A program made the translations under genes and the position numbers. The notes below the pieces were generated by a model, which saw only the letters and a list, made by a program, of their open reading frames with translations, was not told the DNA's origin and searched no databases. Below, piece by piece: positions 16,809 to 24,965 of a stretch of DNA of 64,000 bases; positions within the stretch are counted from its first letter, which is position 1; each line of letters opens with the position of its first letter. The DNA is from Sphingomonas sp. (GTDB lineage Bacteria > Pseudomonadota > Alphaproteobacteria > Sphingomonadales > Sphingomonadaceae), in the NCBI RefSeq assembly GCF_019749955.1, contig NZ_JAIEPC010000025.1:1-64000 (forward strand), in the 5' to 3' direction.

Positions 16809-17762
16809 ATGGCCAGTTTCCTCGATTTCGAAAAGCCGATCGCCGAGCTTGAAGCCCGGATCGCCGAACTACGCGCAACCGCCTCCGCCAGCGCCGGGGC
16901 AATCGACATCGGCCCTGAGGTCGCGCGGCTGCAACTCAAGAGTGATCGGTTGCTGCGCGATACCTATGCCCGGCTGACGGCGTGGCAAAAGACGCAGGTG
17001 GCGCGCCACGGGGACCGCCCGCACTTCAAGGATTATGTCGCGGGACTCTTTGAAGATTTCACGCCGCTCGCGGGCGACCGTGCGTTCGGTGATGATCTTG
17101 CGATCATGGGCGGGCTGGCGCGCTTTCGCGGGCGCCGCGTGGTCGTGATTGGCCATGAAAAAGGCAATGATACCGCGAGCCGCATCCGCCACAATTTCGG
17201 CATGGGCAAGCCCGAGGGCTATCGCAAGGCGATCCGGCTGATGCAGCTCGCCGGTCGTTTCGGCTTGCCGGTCATCACGCTGGTCGACACGTCCGGCGCG
17301 TTCCCGGGCATCCAGGCCGAGGAGCGCGGGCAGGCCGAAGCAATCGCGCGATCGACCGAGCAATGCCTCGCGCTCGGGGTGCCGCTGGTCGCCGCGATCG
17401 TTGGCGAGGGCGGCTCGGGTGGCGCGGTCGCCTTCTCGGCGGCCGACCGGGTGCTGATGTTCGAGCACGCAATCTATTCGGTGATCTCGCCCGAAGCGGG
17501 GGCATCGATCCTATGGCACACTTCCGACAAGGCTGCGGAAATGGCCGAAGCGATGAAGATCACCGCCGGGGATCTGAAGGGCCTTGGCATCATTGATACA
17601 ATCGTTCCCGAACCCGTTGGCGGCGCACACCGCAATCCGGCGCTGGCGATTGCGACTCTGGGCGATGCGATTGCGACGGCGCTGGACTCGCTGGTTGGCC
17701 AGCCCCGCGCTGCGCTGATCGCAGCCCGCCGCGCGAAGTTTCTGGCGATCGGCCGATTCTAG
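16809..17762 (+). CDS. accA: acetyl-CoA carboxylase, carboxyltransferase subunit alpha
   Basis: 317 aa from ATG 16809, the normal size. The subunit pairs with AccD to move carboxyl from carboxybiotin to acetyl-CoA, giving malonyl-CoA for fatty-acid synthesis. The N-terminal [19 protein letters not shown] helix, then [79 protein letters not shown] and [13 protein letters not shown] are all AccA landmarks, with oxyanion-stabilising glycines in the last motifs. It ends the forward run; a hairpin terminator for the convergent pilin gene follows. Confidence 0.97.
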   Translation: MASFLDFEKPIAELEARIAELRATASASAGAIDIGPEVARLQLKSDRLLRDTYARLTAWQKTQVARHGDRPHFKDYVAGLFEDFTPLAGDRAFGDDLAIMGGLARFRGRRVVVIGHEKGNDTASRIRHNFGMGKPEGYRKAIRLMQLAGRFGLPVITLVDTSGAFPGIQAEERGQAEAIARSTEQCLALGVPLVAAIVGEGGSGGAVAFSAADRVLMFEHAIYSVISPEAGASILWHTSDKAAEMAEAMKITAGDLKGLGIIDTIVPEPVGGAHRNPALAIATLGDAIATALDSLVGQPRAALIAARRAKFLAIGRF

Positions 17763-17806
17763 CCGTCGGTTTCTTCGCAACACGCCGTCACCTCGAAACG
17801 CGAAAA

Positions 17807-17832
17807 GGGCAGCAGACCGAAGCCTGCTGCCC
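17807..17832 (-). terminator. rho-independent terminator of the Flp pilin gene
   Basis: Arms GGGCAGCAG (17807-17815) and CTGCTGCCC (17824-17832) form a perfect 9-bp stem with an 8-nt loop. Read on the reverse strand the stem is followed by TTTTCG, as expected for a terminator of the pilin transcript. A second inverted repeat, TAAGCTT/AAGCTTA (17847-17865), sits at the pilin stop codon. Confidence 0.8.
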
Positions 17833-17862
17833 TCCTTCGCTACGCTTAAGCTTGGGAGAAGC

Positions 17863-18030
17863 TTAGTTAGCCTTCATGTTCGACGTCACGTTACCGAACG
17901 TGGTCTTCAGCTGGTTGCCCAGGCCCGACATTGCGGCAATGGCGGCAACGGCGATCAGAGCTGCGATCAGGCCGTATTCGATGGCGGTCGCGCCCTTGTT
18001 GTTCTTGATGAACTTGCGGATGGTCTGCAT
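17863..18030 (-). CDS. Flp/Fap family type IVb pilin
   Basis: 55 aa from ATG 18030, preceded by CTGGAGACC. A short basic leader (MQTIRKFIKNNKG) is followed by ATAIEYGLIAALIAVAAIAAM. This is the class IVb prepilin pattern: cleavage after Gly13 by a TadV/CpaA-type peptidase, Glu at +5 of the mature protein (AIEYG) and a hydrophobic assembly helix. The mature pilin would build thin Flp/Tad adhesion pili. No tad/cpa secretion genes are within the window. A CtrA-like site lies about 85 bp upstream, and a strong hairpin ends the transcript. Confidence 0.93.
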   Translation of the reverse strand: MQTIRKFIKNNKGATAIEYGLIAALIAVAAIAAMSGLGNQLKTTFGNVTSNMKAN

Positions 18031-18113
18031 TTTCCGGTCTCCAGTTTGAATGTCTTCAGTTACCCGGCCGACCGGATAACCGGTTCAGCTTGGAGACATG
18101 TAAGCGGTGGAGC

Positions 18114-18128
18114 CTAACAAAGGTTTAA
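18114..18128. promoter_or_regulatory. CtrA-like half-site pair upstream of the first Flp pilin
   Basis: CTAA-N7-TTAA, one base from the alphaproteobacterial CtrA consensus TTAA-N7-TTAA, about 85 bp upstream of the pilin ATG. CtrA drives pilA in Caulobacter, so cell-cycle control of pilin expression is plausible. A single near-match of this length can occur by chance. Confidence 0.35.
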
Positions 18129-18156
18129 GCGATTCGCCGGATTTTGGCGAAAATCT

Positions 18157-18336
18157 TCAGCCGCCGTTCGCGGTCGTCACTTTGTTGCTCACATTGCCCC
18201 ACATGCCGACCGTCTGATTAGCCAGCGCGCCAAGGCTCGCGATCATCGCAATAACGACAAGCGCCGCGATCAGACCATATTCGATCGCGGTTCCGCCCGT
18301 GCGGTCGGCAATTAGCTGGCGAATTAGCTTGCCCAT
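18157..18336 (-). CDS. second Flp/Fap family type IVb pilin
   Basis: 59 aa from ATG 18336. The leader MGKLIRQLIADRTGG is followed by TAIEYGLIAALVVIAMIASL, the same class IVb prepilin arrangement as the neighbouring pilin, with cleavage after a glycine and Glu at +4 or +5. The C-terminal half (ANQTVGMWGNVSNKV) resembles the other copy, so the two are paralogues from a tandem duplication. Divergence between them (about half of residues) suggests distinct roles such as major and minor pilin. No hairpin is evident between them, so they may be co-transcribed. Confidence 0.92.
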   Translation of the reverse strand: MGKLIRQLIADRTGGTAIEYGLIAALVVIAMIASLGALANQTVGMWGNVSNKVTTANGG

Positions 18337-18399
18337 CAGCGACCCCGTGTCTTTACGCTTTTCACGCCACCCTAAGCTTACCCCCGGGAGGGTTAATGA

Positions 18400-18828
18400 A
18401 TGGCGAAGTCGCCGCCTGATTTATCGCTTTTTCCAATTTTGCCGGTGGTGGCGGCCGCGCTGGTCGATCGCGAAGGCCGCGTGTTGCTCGCCCAGCGACC
18501 GGCGGGCAAGCAACATGCTGGATTATGGGAATTTCCCGGCGGCAAAATCGACGCGGGCGAGCGCCCCGAAGCCGCGCTGATCCGCGAACTCAACGAGGAA
18601 CTCGCGATCGACGTCAACGCCGCGTGTCTGGCGCCCGCGACTTTTGCGAGCATGTCGATCGGCGAGCGCCAGTTGCTCCTGTTGCTCTACGTCTGCCGCA
18701 AGTGGCACGGCGTGCCGCGCGCGGTCGAGGCATCGGCGCTGCGCTGGGTGCGCCCGGTCGAGATGCACGCGCTGCCGATGCCGCCCGCCGATCGTTCGCT
18801 GATCGGGCTGATCGAGGCGCTGCTCTAG
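18400..18828 (+). CDS. mutT: 8-oxo-dGTP diphosphatase MutT-type Nudix hydrolase
   Basis: 142 aa from ATG 18400 with GGGAGG upstream. The Nudix box runs GGKIDAGERPEAALIRELNEELAI, matching GX5EX7REUXEEXGU, and is preceded by VLLAQRPAGKQHAGLWEFP, a phrase typical of MutT proteins that remove 8-oxo-dGTP from the nucleotide pool. The end ALPMPPADRSLIGLIEAL also matches MutT. It stands alone, divergent from the pilin pair and convergent with the methyltransferase gene, with an inverted repeat between. Confidence 0.9.
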   Translation: MAKSPPDLSLFPILPVVAAALVDREGRVLLAQRPAGKQHAGLWEFPGGKIDAGERPEAALIRELNEELAIDVNAACLAPATFASMSIGERQLLLLLYVCRKWHGVPRAVEASALRWVRPVEMHALPMPPADRSLIGLIEALL

Positions 18829-18849
18829 CGCCGCATAACTGCATCCACC

Positions 18850-18924
18850 CGTTCGTTTCGAGCGCAGTCGAGAAACAGGCAAAGGGCGGTGCGCAGCGTG
18901 TCTCGACTTCGCTCGACACCAACG
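18850..18924. repeat. dispersed palindromic repeat between convergent genes
   Basis: Left arm 18850-18873 and right arm 18901-18924 are near-perfect inverted copies built around TTCGAGCGCAGTCGAGA and TCTCGACTTCGCTCGA. The motif TCGAGCGAAGTCGAGA is a familiar intergenic palindrome of sphingomonad genomes. Lying between mutT and the convergent methyltransferase gene, it may also serve as a two-way terminator. Confidence 0.7.
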
Positions 18925-18942
18925 GACAGGGCGTGACTCGCG

Positions 18943-19794
18943 CTAGAGTTCAGTTGCTGTGCTGGGCAATCGCAGCGCATCGGCCAGCGACGTTCGCCCG
19001 CTACCGCGCCGTGCGGGTTGGGGTTGCGAGGCGTCGGGGGCCCAGCCGGTCATGAAGACGATCTCGAATCGCTCAGGCGTGCGACCGTCGGGATCCGCCC
19101 GCGCGGCAAAGGCTTCGGCGGTGCGCGCGAGCGTGTCGCGGCGCAGTGGTGTGCGGCCGGGCATGATGTTTGCACCCGCCATCCCGCGCAGGTCGCCGAG
19201 CAGGCCGAACAGGTCGCGGTAGCGCACCGTCAGCGTCTCGCCATCGGCGACGGGCAGCGCGAAGCCCGCGCGCATTAGCAGGTCGCCCGCCGCGCGGACA
19301 TCGACCTGCGGGTGCAGCCGCGCCACGGGTCGGTCGCCCTCGGCTTCGCGCAAGCACGCGCGCAGTGTCGCCAGGCTTCCCGCACCGACGAAGGCCGCGA
19401 GGAACAGCCCATCGGGCCGGAGCACGCGCCGCGCGAGCGTGAGTGCGCCGGGCAGGTCATTGACGCTGTCGAGCACCCCCGCCGACACCACCAGATCGAA
19501 CGACGCATCGGCGAAGGGCAGGCAATCCTCGTCACCCTGCACCCCGCTCATTGCTCGGGCAAAGCCGAAGCCGGCGTCGACCCGTGCGATTCGTGCACCT
19601 CCAGGGATCGCCAATCCGCCCGCGAAACAGCCGAGATCGAGCACATCGGCAAACTCACGCCGCACCATCGTCAGCCGATCGGCGATGCCTTCGAGCATGA
19701 AGTCGCGCAGAAAATCATGCTCGCCATAATTCGCAAGCGCGCGGTCGCGGCGGGCACGGCGCAGGGCGCGGTCGAAGATGTCGGGGGCGATCAC
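18943..19794 (-). CDS. SAM-dependent methyltransferase (class I)
   Basis: 283 aa from a GTG at 19794 (VIAPDIFDRALRRARRDRAL). The longer open frame upstream is the antisense of comF. Motif I is VLDLGCFAGGLA (about 50-61), followed by DEDCLPFADASFDLVVSAGVLDSVNDLPGALTLARRVLRPDGLFLAAFVGAGSL, the usual motifs II-III of class I methyltransferases, in pieces matching the BioC-like group found beside comF in alphaproteobacteria. The mitochondrial counterpart NDUFAF5 modifies a complex I subunit, so an assembly role is possible but unproven. It is divergent from comF. Confidence 0.8.
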   Translation of the reverse strand: MIAPDIFDRALRRARRDRALANYGEHDFLRDFMLEGIADRLTMVRREFADVLDLGCFAGGLAIPGGARIARVDAGFGFARAMSGVQGDEDCLPFADASFDLVVSAGVLDSVNDLPGALTLARRVLRPDGLFLAAFVGAGSLATLRACLREAEGDRPVARLHPQVDVRAAGDLLMRAGFALPVADGETLTVRYRDLFGLLGDLRGMAGANIMPGRTPLRRDTLARTAEAFAARADPDGRTPERFEIVFMTGWAPDASQPQPARRGSGRTSLADALRLPSTATEL

Positions 19795-19838
19795 GCGTCG
19801 AGCTTGTGGCGTGCGCCCGCGCGCGCGACAAGGGGGCG

Positions 19839-20582
19839 ATGGGCCTGATGACTCCCTTGATCGCGCCGTTCCGGTTGATCGCCGACGCGGCCTTGCCCCC
19901 GCGCTGCCCCGGCTGCGGCGCGGTAACGCGCACCGATCATCGCTTCTGCGCGGATTGTTGGGGGCAGTTGCGCTTTCTGGCGCCGCCGTGGTGCGCGACG
20001 TGCCACACGCCCTTTTCGATCGATCGCGGCGCCGATGCCCGCTGCGCCGACTGCCTCGATCACACGCCGCGCCATGCAGGGGTGCGCGCGGCGGTGGCCT
20101 ATGGCGATATCCCGCGCGCGATGGTGCTGCGGCTGAAATATGGGCGGCACTTGGCCTATGCTGCGACGATTGCCCAGCACATGGTGCGGCTGGTGCCCGA
20201 CGATGCGGACTTGCTGGTGCCCGTGCCCTTGCATGCACGGCGGATGTGGGGGCGCGGCTTCAACCAGGCGGCAGAAATCGCGCGCGGCGTGTCGGCTGCT
20301 ATTGGCGTCCCGACCGACCTCGACGTCCTGGTGCGCCGTGCCGCGACGCCCCTGCTGCGCGGCTTGGGGGCCAAGGCCCGCGCCCGCGCGGTGGCAGGCG
20401 CCTTTGCCGTGCCCGCCGACCGGCGCGCGCGGCTCGCGGGGAAGGCCGTGGTGCTGGTCGACGATGTCTATACCAGCGGCGCCACCACCGACGCCTGCAC
20501 CCGCGTTTTGCGCGCGGCAGGGGCCAAAAGCGTGACGATCCTGTGCTGGGCCCGCGTGCTCGACTCCGCCGCCGCCGATTGA
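19839..20582 (+). CDS. ComF family protein (phosphoribosyltransferase domain)
   Basis: 247 aa from ATG 19839 with AAGGGGG just upstream; ATG 19848 and GTG 19806 are alternatives. The N-terminal region has a zinc finger built from CPGC, CADC, CATC and CADC pairs (about 21-80). The C-terminal PRTase domain contains LVPVPLHARRMWGRGFNQAAEIA and the PRPP loop VVLVDDVYTSGATTDAC. ComF proteins support DNA uptake in naturally competent bacteria. grxC, nit and DUF1178 genes follow closely in the same direction, which suggests one transcription unit. Confidence 0.88.
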   Translation: MGLMTPLIAPFRLIADAALPPRCPGCGAVTRTDHRFCADCWGQLRFLAPPWCATCHTPFSIDRGADARCADCLDHTPRHAGVRAAVAYGDIPRAMVLRLKYGRHLAYAATIAQHMVRLVPDDADLLVPVPLHARRMWGRGFNQAAEIARGVSAAIGVPTDLDVLVRRAATPLLRGLGAKARARAVAGAFAVPADRRARLAGKAVVLVDDVYTSGATTDACTRVLRAAGAKSVTILCWARVLDSAAAD

Positions 20583-20613
20583 CAATCGGCTATCCCGACC
20601 ACAATTGTGGATA

Positions 20614-20871
20614 ATGGCAAAAGTCGAAATCTACACCAAGGCATATTGTCCCTATTGCGCGCGCGCGCTGCGGCTGCTCGACAGCAAGGGCGCTGCCGTC
20701 GAGGAATATGACATCACCATGGGCGGCCCCAAGCGTGCCGAGATGCTCGAGCGCGCACCGGGCGCCTCGACCGTGCCGCAGATTTTCATCGACGGGCGCC
20801 ATGTTGGCGGGTCTGACGATCTCGCCGCGCTCGACCGCGCGGGCGAGCTCGACGCGTTGCTCGCGGCATGA
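20614..20871 (+). CDS. grxC: glutaredoxin 3
   Basis: 85 aa from ATG 20614. The dithiol active site C12-P-Y-C15 is in YTKAYCPYCARAL, the cis-proline is in STVPQIFIDGRHVGGSDDL, and the length is that of bacterial GrxC. It reduces protein disulfides and glutathione mixed disulfides. The next gene starts inside its last 4 bp (ATGA). The order comF-grxC-nitrilase-DUF1178 is common in alphaproteobacteria. Confidence 0.95.
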   Translation: MAKVEIYTKAYCPYCARALRLLDSKGAAVEEYDITMGGPKRAEMLERAPGASTVPQIFIDGRHVGGSDDLAALDRAGELDALLAA

Positions 20872-21692
20872 CCCGGCTGGCGCTGCTCCAGATGACGAGC
20901 GGCGTTGATCCGGCGGCGAACGCGCGGCTCGTGACGGATGCCATCGCCGAAGCCGCGGCGGGCGGCGCGACGATGCTGTTTACCCCCGAAATGACGGGTC
21001 TCGTCGATCGCGACCGCGCGCGCGCGGCTGCGGTACTGCGCAGCGAAGCCGATGACCTCGTCCTTGCCGCCGCGCGCGATGCCGCCGCCACGCACGGCAT
21101 CTGGCTGCATCTCGGCTCGCTGGCGCTCAAACTGCCCGACGGCAAGCTCGCCAATCGCGGTTTCGTGATTGATGCCGCGGGTGCGATCCGCGCCCGCTAC
21201 GACAAGCTCCATTTGTTTGACGTCGATTTGCCGACCGGCGAGAGCTGGCGCGAATCGGCAAGTTACACGGCGGGCGAGGGGGCTGTCGTGGTCGATACGC
21301 CGCTTGGCACGCTGGGCCTCTCGATCTGCTACGATCTCCGCTTCGCCGCGCTCTATGCGGCGCTCAGCGCGGGCGGCGCGACCATACTCAGCATTCCTGC
21401 CGCCTTCACCCAGCCGACTGGCGCGGCGCATTGGCATTTGCTCCAACGCGCGCGCGCGGTCGAATCGGCAGCCTTCGTCGTCGCCGCCGCGCAGACGGGC
21501 ACCCACGAAGATGGCCGCGCAACCTATGGCCATTCGCTCGTTGTCGATCCTTGGGGTGAGGTGCTGCTGGACATGGGCACTGATCCCGGAGTCGGCTTTG
21601 CCGAAATCGATCTCGCGCGCGTTGCCGATGTGCGTGCGCGCGTGCCCGTGCTCGATCATCGCCGCGCAATCCCTGACGTGGCGCGCGCGTGA
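20868..21692 (+). CDS. carbon-nitrogen hydrolase (Nit1/omega-amidase type)
   Basis: 274 aa. The catalytic triad of the nitrilase superfamily is visible: E41 in MLFTPEMTG, K113 in RYDKLHLFDVDLP and C154 in GLSICYDLRFAALY. The HLFDVDLP context is the signature of the Nit1/NIT2 branch, which removes amide groups from deaminated glutathione or omega-amides. A repair role beside glutaredoxin is sensible. The start overlaps grxC by 4 bp, and its stop overlaps the GTG of the DUF1178 gene. Confidence 0.9.
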   Translation: MTRLALLQMTSGVDPAANARLVTDAIAEAAAGGATMLFTPEMTGLVDRDRARAAAVLRSEADDLVLAAARDAAATHGIWLHLGSLALKLPDGKLANRGFVIDAAGAIRARYDKLHLFDVDLPTGESWRESASYTAGEGAVVVDTPLGTLGLSICYDLRFAALYAALSAGGATILSIPAAFTQPTGAAHWHLLQRARAVESAAFVVAAAQTGTHEDGRATYGHSLVVDPWGEVLLDMGTDPGVGFAEIDLARVADVRARVPVLDHRRAIPDVARA

Positions 21693-22126
21693 TCGTCTTC
21701 GACCTTCGCTGCGGCCAGGATCATGTGTTCGAGGCGTGGTTCGGCTCGTCGGCGGCCTATGAGGATCAGCGCACGCGCGGCCTGGTCTGCTGCCCCATTT
21801 GCAACGACAGCGATGTCACCAAAGCTGTGATGGCGCCCAATGTCGGCGCGAAGGGCAATCGTGCATTGGCGGCGCCAACGCCATCCGCGCCCGATGCGAA
21901 ATCGGTGCTGGCCAAGCTTGCCGAGCTGCAGGCAGCCATCATCGACAAGTCCGAATGGGTCGGGCGCAGCTTCCCCGATCGCGCGCGCGCCATGTACCTT
22001 GGCGAGGAGACGGCGGCGCCGATCCACGGCGAAACCACCGCCGCCGAAGCGCGCGAACTGATCGACGAAGGCGTGCCGATTGCGCCGCTGCTCATCCCGT
22101 TCGCGCCGCCGTCAGCGCGCAATTGA
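21689..22126 (+). CDS. DUF1178 family protein
   Basis: 145 aa from a GTG overlapping the previous stop (GTGA). The N-terminus MIVFDLRCGQDHVFEAWFGSSAAYEDQRTRGLVCCPICN holds a zinc-ribbon-like set (C8 and the CCPIC pair), then a helical middle with AELQAAIIDKSEWVGRSFPDRARAMYLGEE, and the end EAREL IDEGVPIAPLLIPF. All are DUF1178 landmarks. Function unknown. It ends the comF operon, 36 bp before tRNA-Arg. Confidence 0.9.
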   Translation: MIVFDLRCGQDHVFEAWFGSSAAYEDQRTRGLVCCPICNDSDVTKAVMAPNVGAKGNRALAAPTPSAPDAKSVLAKLAELQAAIIDKSEWVGRSFPDRARAMYLGEETAAPIHGETTAAEARELIDEGVPIAPLLIPFAPPSARN

Positions 22127-22162
22127 CCGCACGCCTGAGCGCGGATAGTCAAGCGCGCGCGT

Positions 22163-22239
22163 GCCCCCGTAGCTCAGCCGGATAGAGCGACGGTTTCCTA
22201 AACCGCAGGTCGGAGGTTCAAGTCCTCTCGGGGGCACCA
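22163..22239 (+). tRNA. tRNA-Arg (CCT)
   Basis: 77 nt including an encoded CCA. Acceptor arms GCCCCCG and CGGGGGC pair perfectly, the D arm starts GTAGCTCAGCCGGATAGAG, the anticodon loop is TTCCTAA with anticodon CCT, and the T arm contains GGTTCAAGTCC. It reads AGG codons. The encoded CCA is followed by a hairpin that re-uses the acceptor 3' strand. Confidence 0.96.
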
Positions 22240-22256
22240 TTTTGTGGCGCCCCCGA
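22228..22256. repeat. inverted repeat spanning the tRNA-Arg 3' end
   Basis: CGGGGGC at the tRNA acceptor 3' strand (22229-22235) pairs with GCCCCCG at 22249-22255, and the encoded CCA pairs with TGG at 22245-22247. The resulting stem would be a strong transcript-end structure between tRNA-Arg and the convergent receptor gene, though no U-run follows on either strand. In the precursor it competes with the acceptor stem. Confidence 0.6.
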
Positions 22257-22265
22257 TCACACGCA

Positions 22266-24527
22266 TCAGAATTTGAAGCCGACTTCGAACCCGGCGATGC
22301 GCGGTTCGTTGACGAAGCCGGTCAGATTGTTGAAATCGACGCCGCCGACCGCCGACTGATCGTCGGCGATGTTGCGGACATAGGCAGCGAAATCGAACGG
22401 CCCGGTCTTGTAGCCAACGCGCAAGCCGCCTTCGAGCAGGAAGCGATCGCGATATTCAACCGAGCGATAGAGGAAGAACTGGATTTCCGAACGGAACACC
22501 CAGTCGGTCCCGACGTAAAGCTCGCCATTGCCGACCGGATGCGCATAGCGCGCGGTCCAGTTGGCGGTCCACTTCGGCGACTGCGGCAGACGGTTACCGT
22601 TGATCGAGAAGATCCCAGGCGATCCGACGCGCTGGGTGTTGAGCACCGTGCAGTTTGAGCCGCAACCCGCGACGAACGCATTGGGATCGTTGATCCGGTT
22701 GTTGTTCAGGCTGATGCCGGCCGTGAAGTTCAGTCGCTCGATCGGCGTCGCTTCGAGCTCGGCTTCGAGCCCATAGCCATCGACGTTGCGCGCGTTGAAC
22801 AGCGTCGTGAAGTTCGACGCGCCGCCCACCGCTGTCAGCTGCAGATCATCGGTGGTGAAGTAGAAGCCGTTGACGTTCAGCCGCAGTTTGCCGCCATAAT
22901 AGACCGACTTGAAGCCGCCTTCGACCGACAATGTCCGTTCGCTGTTCGCCACCGACAAAGTGCGCCCGAACGCCAGACGGCCCTGGATCGACGGTGCGCG
23001 ATAGCCGCGCGCGACGCGGGCATAGAAATTGACCTCGTCGGTCACCTTCTGGGTCGCGCTCACGTCCCATGTGACGATGTCGCTGCCGACCCGTGCGGTC
23101 TGGAGCGGCACCGGGCCGCCGAAGCCGAGGAAGCCGGGGCGGGTGTCGATCGGGCGCGACGCGGTGAGCGTGCGGCGATCATTGTTGTACCGCACGCCGC
23201 CCTGCAGTGTCAGGCCGAAGTCGAACTTATAGGTCGCCGAACCGAAAACACCAAAGGCGTCGCTCGACTGACGCTGGATCGCGATCGCAGCGGGGTTCAG
23301 ATCACTGGGCGTGCCGAAATCAAGCGAATCGATCCGCAGTTTTTCGTTGAAGTAGAAGAAGCCGCCCTGCCAGTTGAACGGCCCGCTGCCGTTCGACGCC
23401 AGCCGCAGTTCCTGCGTAAACTGGTCGAGGCTCGGGATATTGTCCTGCGACTGTGCTGAGAAGGGGATGAACCCGGGGCCGAAGGGCGGCGCGAACTGGT
23501 TGCCAAAGCCGCCATCGATGTCGCCGCGCGTGAAGATCGTCCCATTCCAATAGGACGATACCGACGTCAGCGTGACAGGTCCAAAGTCATAATCGACCGT
23601 CAGGCCGCCATTATAATTGCGCAGCCGTTGGAAATTGACGCCGTCCTGGCGGACCTGGTCGCGGCGGAACGGCGTGCCGGGGCCGCCCAGTCCGATCAGC
23701 TGGCTGCTGCCGCGGGCAAACAGATTTGCGCGGAACACGCGTGCGGTGCCGTCAAGAATACGGACCTGACCGGTCGCCCGCGCGGTCAGCGCGTCGGTCG
23801 GCTTCCATTCGAGCTGCACGCGGCCGGCCCAATCGCTGTAACCTTCGAGGTCGCCGCGCTGGGGCGTCGCGACATTGTCGACCCAATTGCCGCGCCGCTG
23901 ATAGATCGTCGAGAAGCGCGCCGAGAAGGTGTCGCTGACCTTCAGCGTCGCGGCGCCTTCGATATTGACGGTGCCATAGCTGCCGCCGCTGGCGCGCAAA
24001 TAGCCGCCCGGCGTGCTCGGGCGGACCGAATCGAACTTGACGATACCCGCAGGCGTGTTGCGCCCGAACAGCGTGCCCTGCGGCCCGCGCAGCACTTCGA
24101 CGCGCTGGAGATCGAAGATCGGGAAACCCTTCAGGATCGGGTTTTCGAGCACGACATCGTCATAAACCAGGCTGACCGGCTGCGATGCGTTGAGATCGAA
24201 GTCGGTATTGCCGAGGCCACGAATGTAGAAACGCGGGAAGGCGCGCCCGAACGAGCTTTCGATGTTGAGGCTGGGCACGCGACCGGCCAGCGCGCGAATG
24301 TCATTGCCGCCCGACTGAACCAGATCGAGTCGGTCGCCGGAGATTGCCGCAACCGAGACCGGCACGTCCTTCAGCCGTTCTTCGCGCCGCTGCGCGGTGA
24401 CCACGACGTCGTCGCTGCTGGCCTTGGCCTCAGGCGTGGCAGGCGCGTCCTGTGCAATGGCCGGCGCTGCCACTGAACCCAGCAACGCCGCTGCCAGCAG
24501 CCGCTTGCGAACCGAAAAACCGATCAT
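22266..24527 (-). CDS. TonB-dependent receptor
   Basis: 753 aa from ATG 24527; the ORF extends upstream but signal peptide MIGFSVRKRLLAAALLGSVAAPAIAQ begins here. The plug domain follows: DDVVVTAQRREERLKDVPVSVAAISGDRL, PRFYIRGLGN, VEVLRGPQGTLFGRNTPAGIVKF. The 22-strand barrel ends NEPRIAGFEVGFKF with a C-terminal Phe for outer-membrane insertion. Substrate unknown; sphingomonads use such receptors for siderophores, carbohydrates and many other nutrients. One CGSNC pair sits in an extracellular loop of the barrel. A long palindrome and paired short repeats lie upstream. Confidence 0.93.
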   Translation of the reverse strand: MIGFSVRKRLLAAALLGSVAAPAIAQDAPATPEAKASSDDVVVTAQRREERLKDVPVSVAAISGDRLDLVQSGGNDIRALAGRVPSLNIESSFGRAFPRFYIRGLGNTDFDLNASQPVSLVYDDVVLENPILKGFPIFDLQRVEVLRGPQGTLFGRNTPAGIVKFDSVRPSTPGGYLRASGGSYGTVNIEGAATLKVSDTFSARFSTIYQRRGNWVDNVATPQRGDLEGYSDWAGRVQLEWKPTDALTARATGQVRILDGTARVFRANLFARGSSQLIGLGGPGTPFRRDQVRQDGVNFQRLRNYNGGLTVDYDFGPVTLTSVSSYWNGTIFTRGDIDGGFGNQFAPPFGPGFIPFSAQSQDNIPSLDQFTQELRLASNGSGPFNWQGGFFYFNEKLRIDSLDFGTPSDLNPAAIAIQRQSSDAFGVFGSATYKFDFGLTLQGGVRYNNDRRTLTASRPIDTRPGFLGFGGPVPLQTARVGSDIVTWDVSATQKVTDEVNFYARVARGYRAPSIQGRLAFGRTLSVANSERTLSVEGGFKSVYYGGKLRLNVNGFYFTTDDLQLTAVGGASNFTTLFNARNVDGYGLEAELEATPIERLNFTAGISLNNNRINDPNAFVAGCGSNCTVLNTQRVGSPGIFSINGNRLPQSPKWTANWTARYAHPVGNGELYVGTDWVFRSEIQFFLYRSVEYRDRFLLEGGLRVGYKTGPFDFAAYVRNIADDQSAVGGVDFNNLTGFVNEPRIAGFEVGFKF

Positions 24528-24548
24528 CGAGCTTGTTTCCCCACTCAG

Positions 24549-24650
24549 GTTGCAAAAATTGCGAAGTGAGCAAGTGCCGCGACGAGGCATTCCCGGTCAA
24601 GCATTTGACCGGGTCGTTTCGCGTTTGATCATCGGAGTTGCAAAATTGTG
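24549..24650. promoter_or_regulatory. candidate control region of the TonB-dependent receptor
   Basis: Two copies of GTTGCAAAA(A)TTG (24549-24563 and 24637-24650) flank a perfect palindrome, CCCGGTCAA (24592-24600) and TTGACCGGG (24605-24613) with a 4-nt spacer. All lie in the 160 bp upstream of the receptor ATG on the reverse strand. The copies could bind a regulator, and the palindrome could be an operator or a leader hairpin. No regulator gene is adjacent, so this is inference from symmetry alone. Confidence 0.5.
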
Positions 24651-24686
24651 ACACCCCGCGCGTCGTGGCGCGCGGGGCAGCGATAC

Positions 24687-24965
24687 TCAGGCCTTCACAT
24701 GCGCCGAGATGTATTTGTTCATCTCGAACATCGTCGCCGATTTCTTGCCGAACACCTTCTCCAGCGCCGAATCAGCCAGAATCTCGCGCTTGTTGGCGGG
24801 GTTCTGCAGGTTATGCGCCTTGATATAGGCCCAGACCTTGCTGATAACTTCGCTGCGCGGCAGCCGATCGGCGCCGACAATCGCGGCGAGCTCGGGCGAG
24901 GGGGTGACAGGCGCGTGGATGCCGCCGGTCTTGGGCGCAGTCGACGTCGCAGGTGCTTTGGCCAT
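24687..24965 (-). CDS. SWIB/MDM2 domain protein
   Basis: 92 aa from ATG 24965 with GGGAGGATT upstream. An Ala/Pro/Thr-rich leader (about 1-20) precedes a single SWIB domain: VTPSPELAAIVGADRLPRSEVISKVWAYIKAHNLQNPANKREILADSALEKVFGKKSATMFEMNKYISAH, quoted here in outline by its key parts PRSEV, WAYIKAHNLQ and MFEMNKYI. SWIB domains occur in eukaryotic chromatin remodellers, and in bacteria alone or fused to topoisomerase I, mostly in chlamydiae and some proteobacteria. The bacterial role is unknown, perhaps in DNA compaction. Confidence 0.92.
   Translation of the reverse strand: MAKAPATSTAPKTGGIHAPVTPSPELAAIVGADRLPRSEVISKVWAYIKAHNLQNPANKREILADSALEKVFGKKSATMFEMNKYISAHVKA

Noticed and set aside
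22228..22256. An integration (att) site at the 3' end of tRNA-Arg
   Set aside because: The inverted repeat re-uses the acceptor strand, but there is no second direct copy of the tRNA end and no integrase or island beside it.
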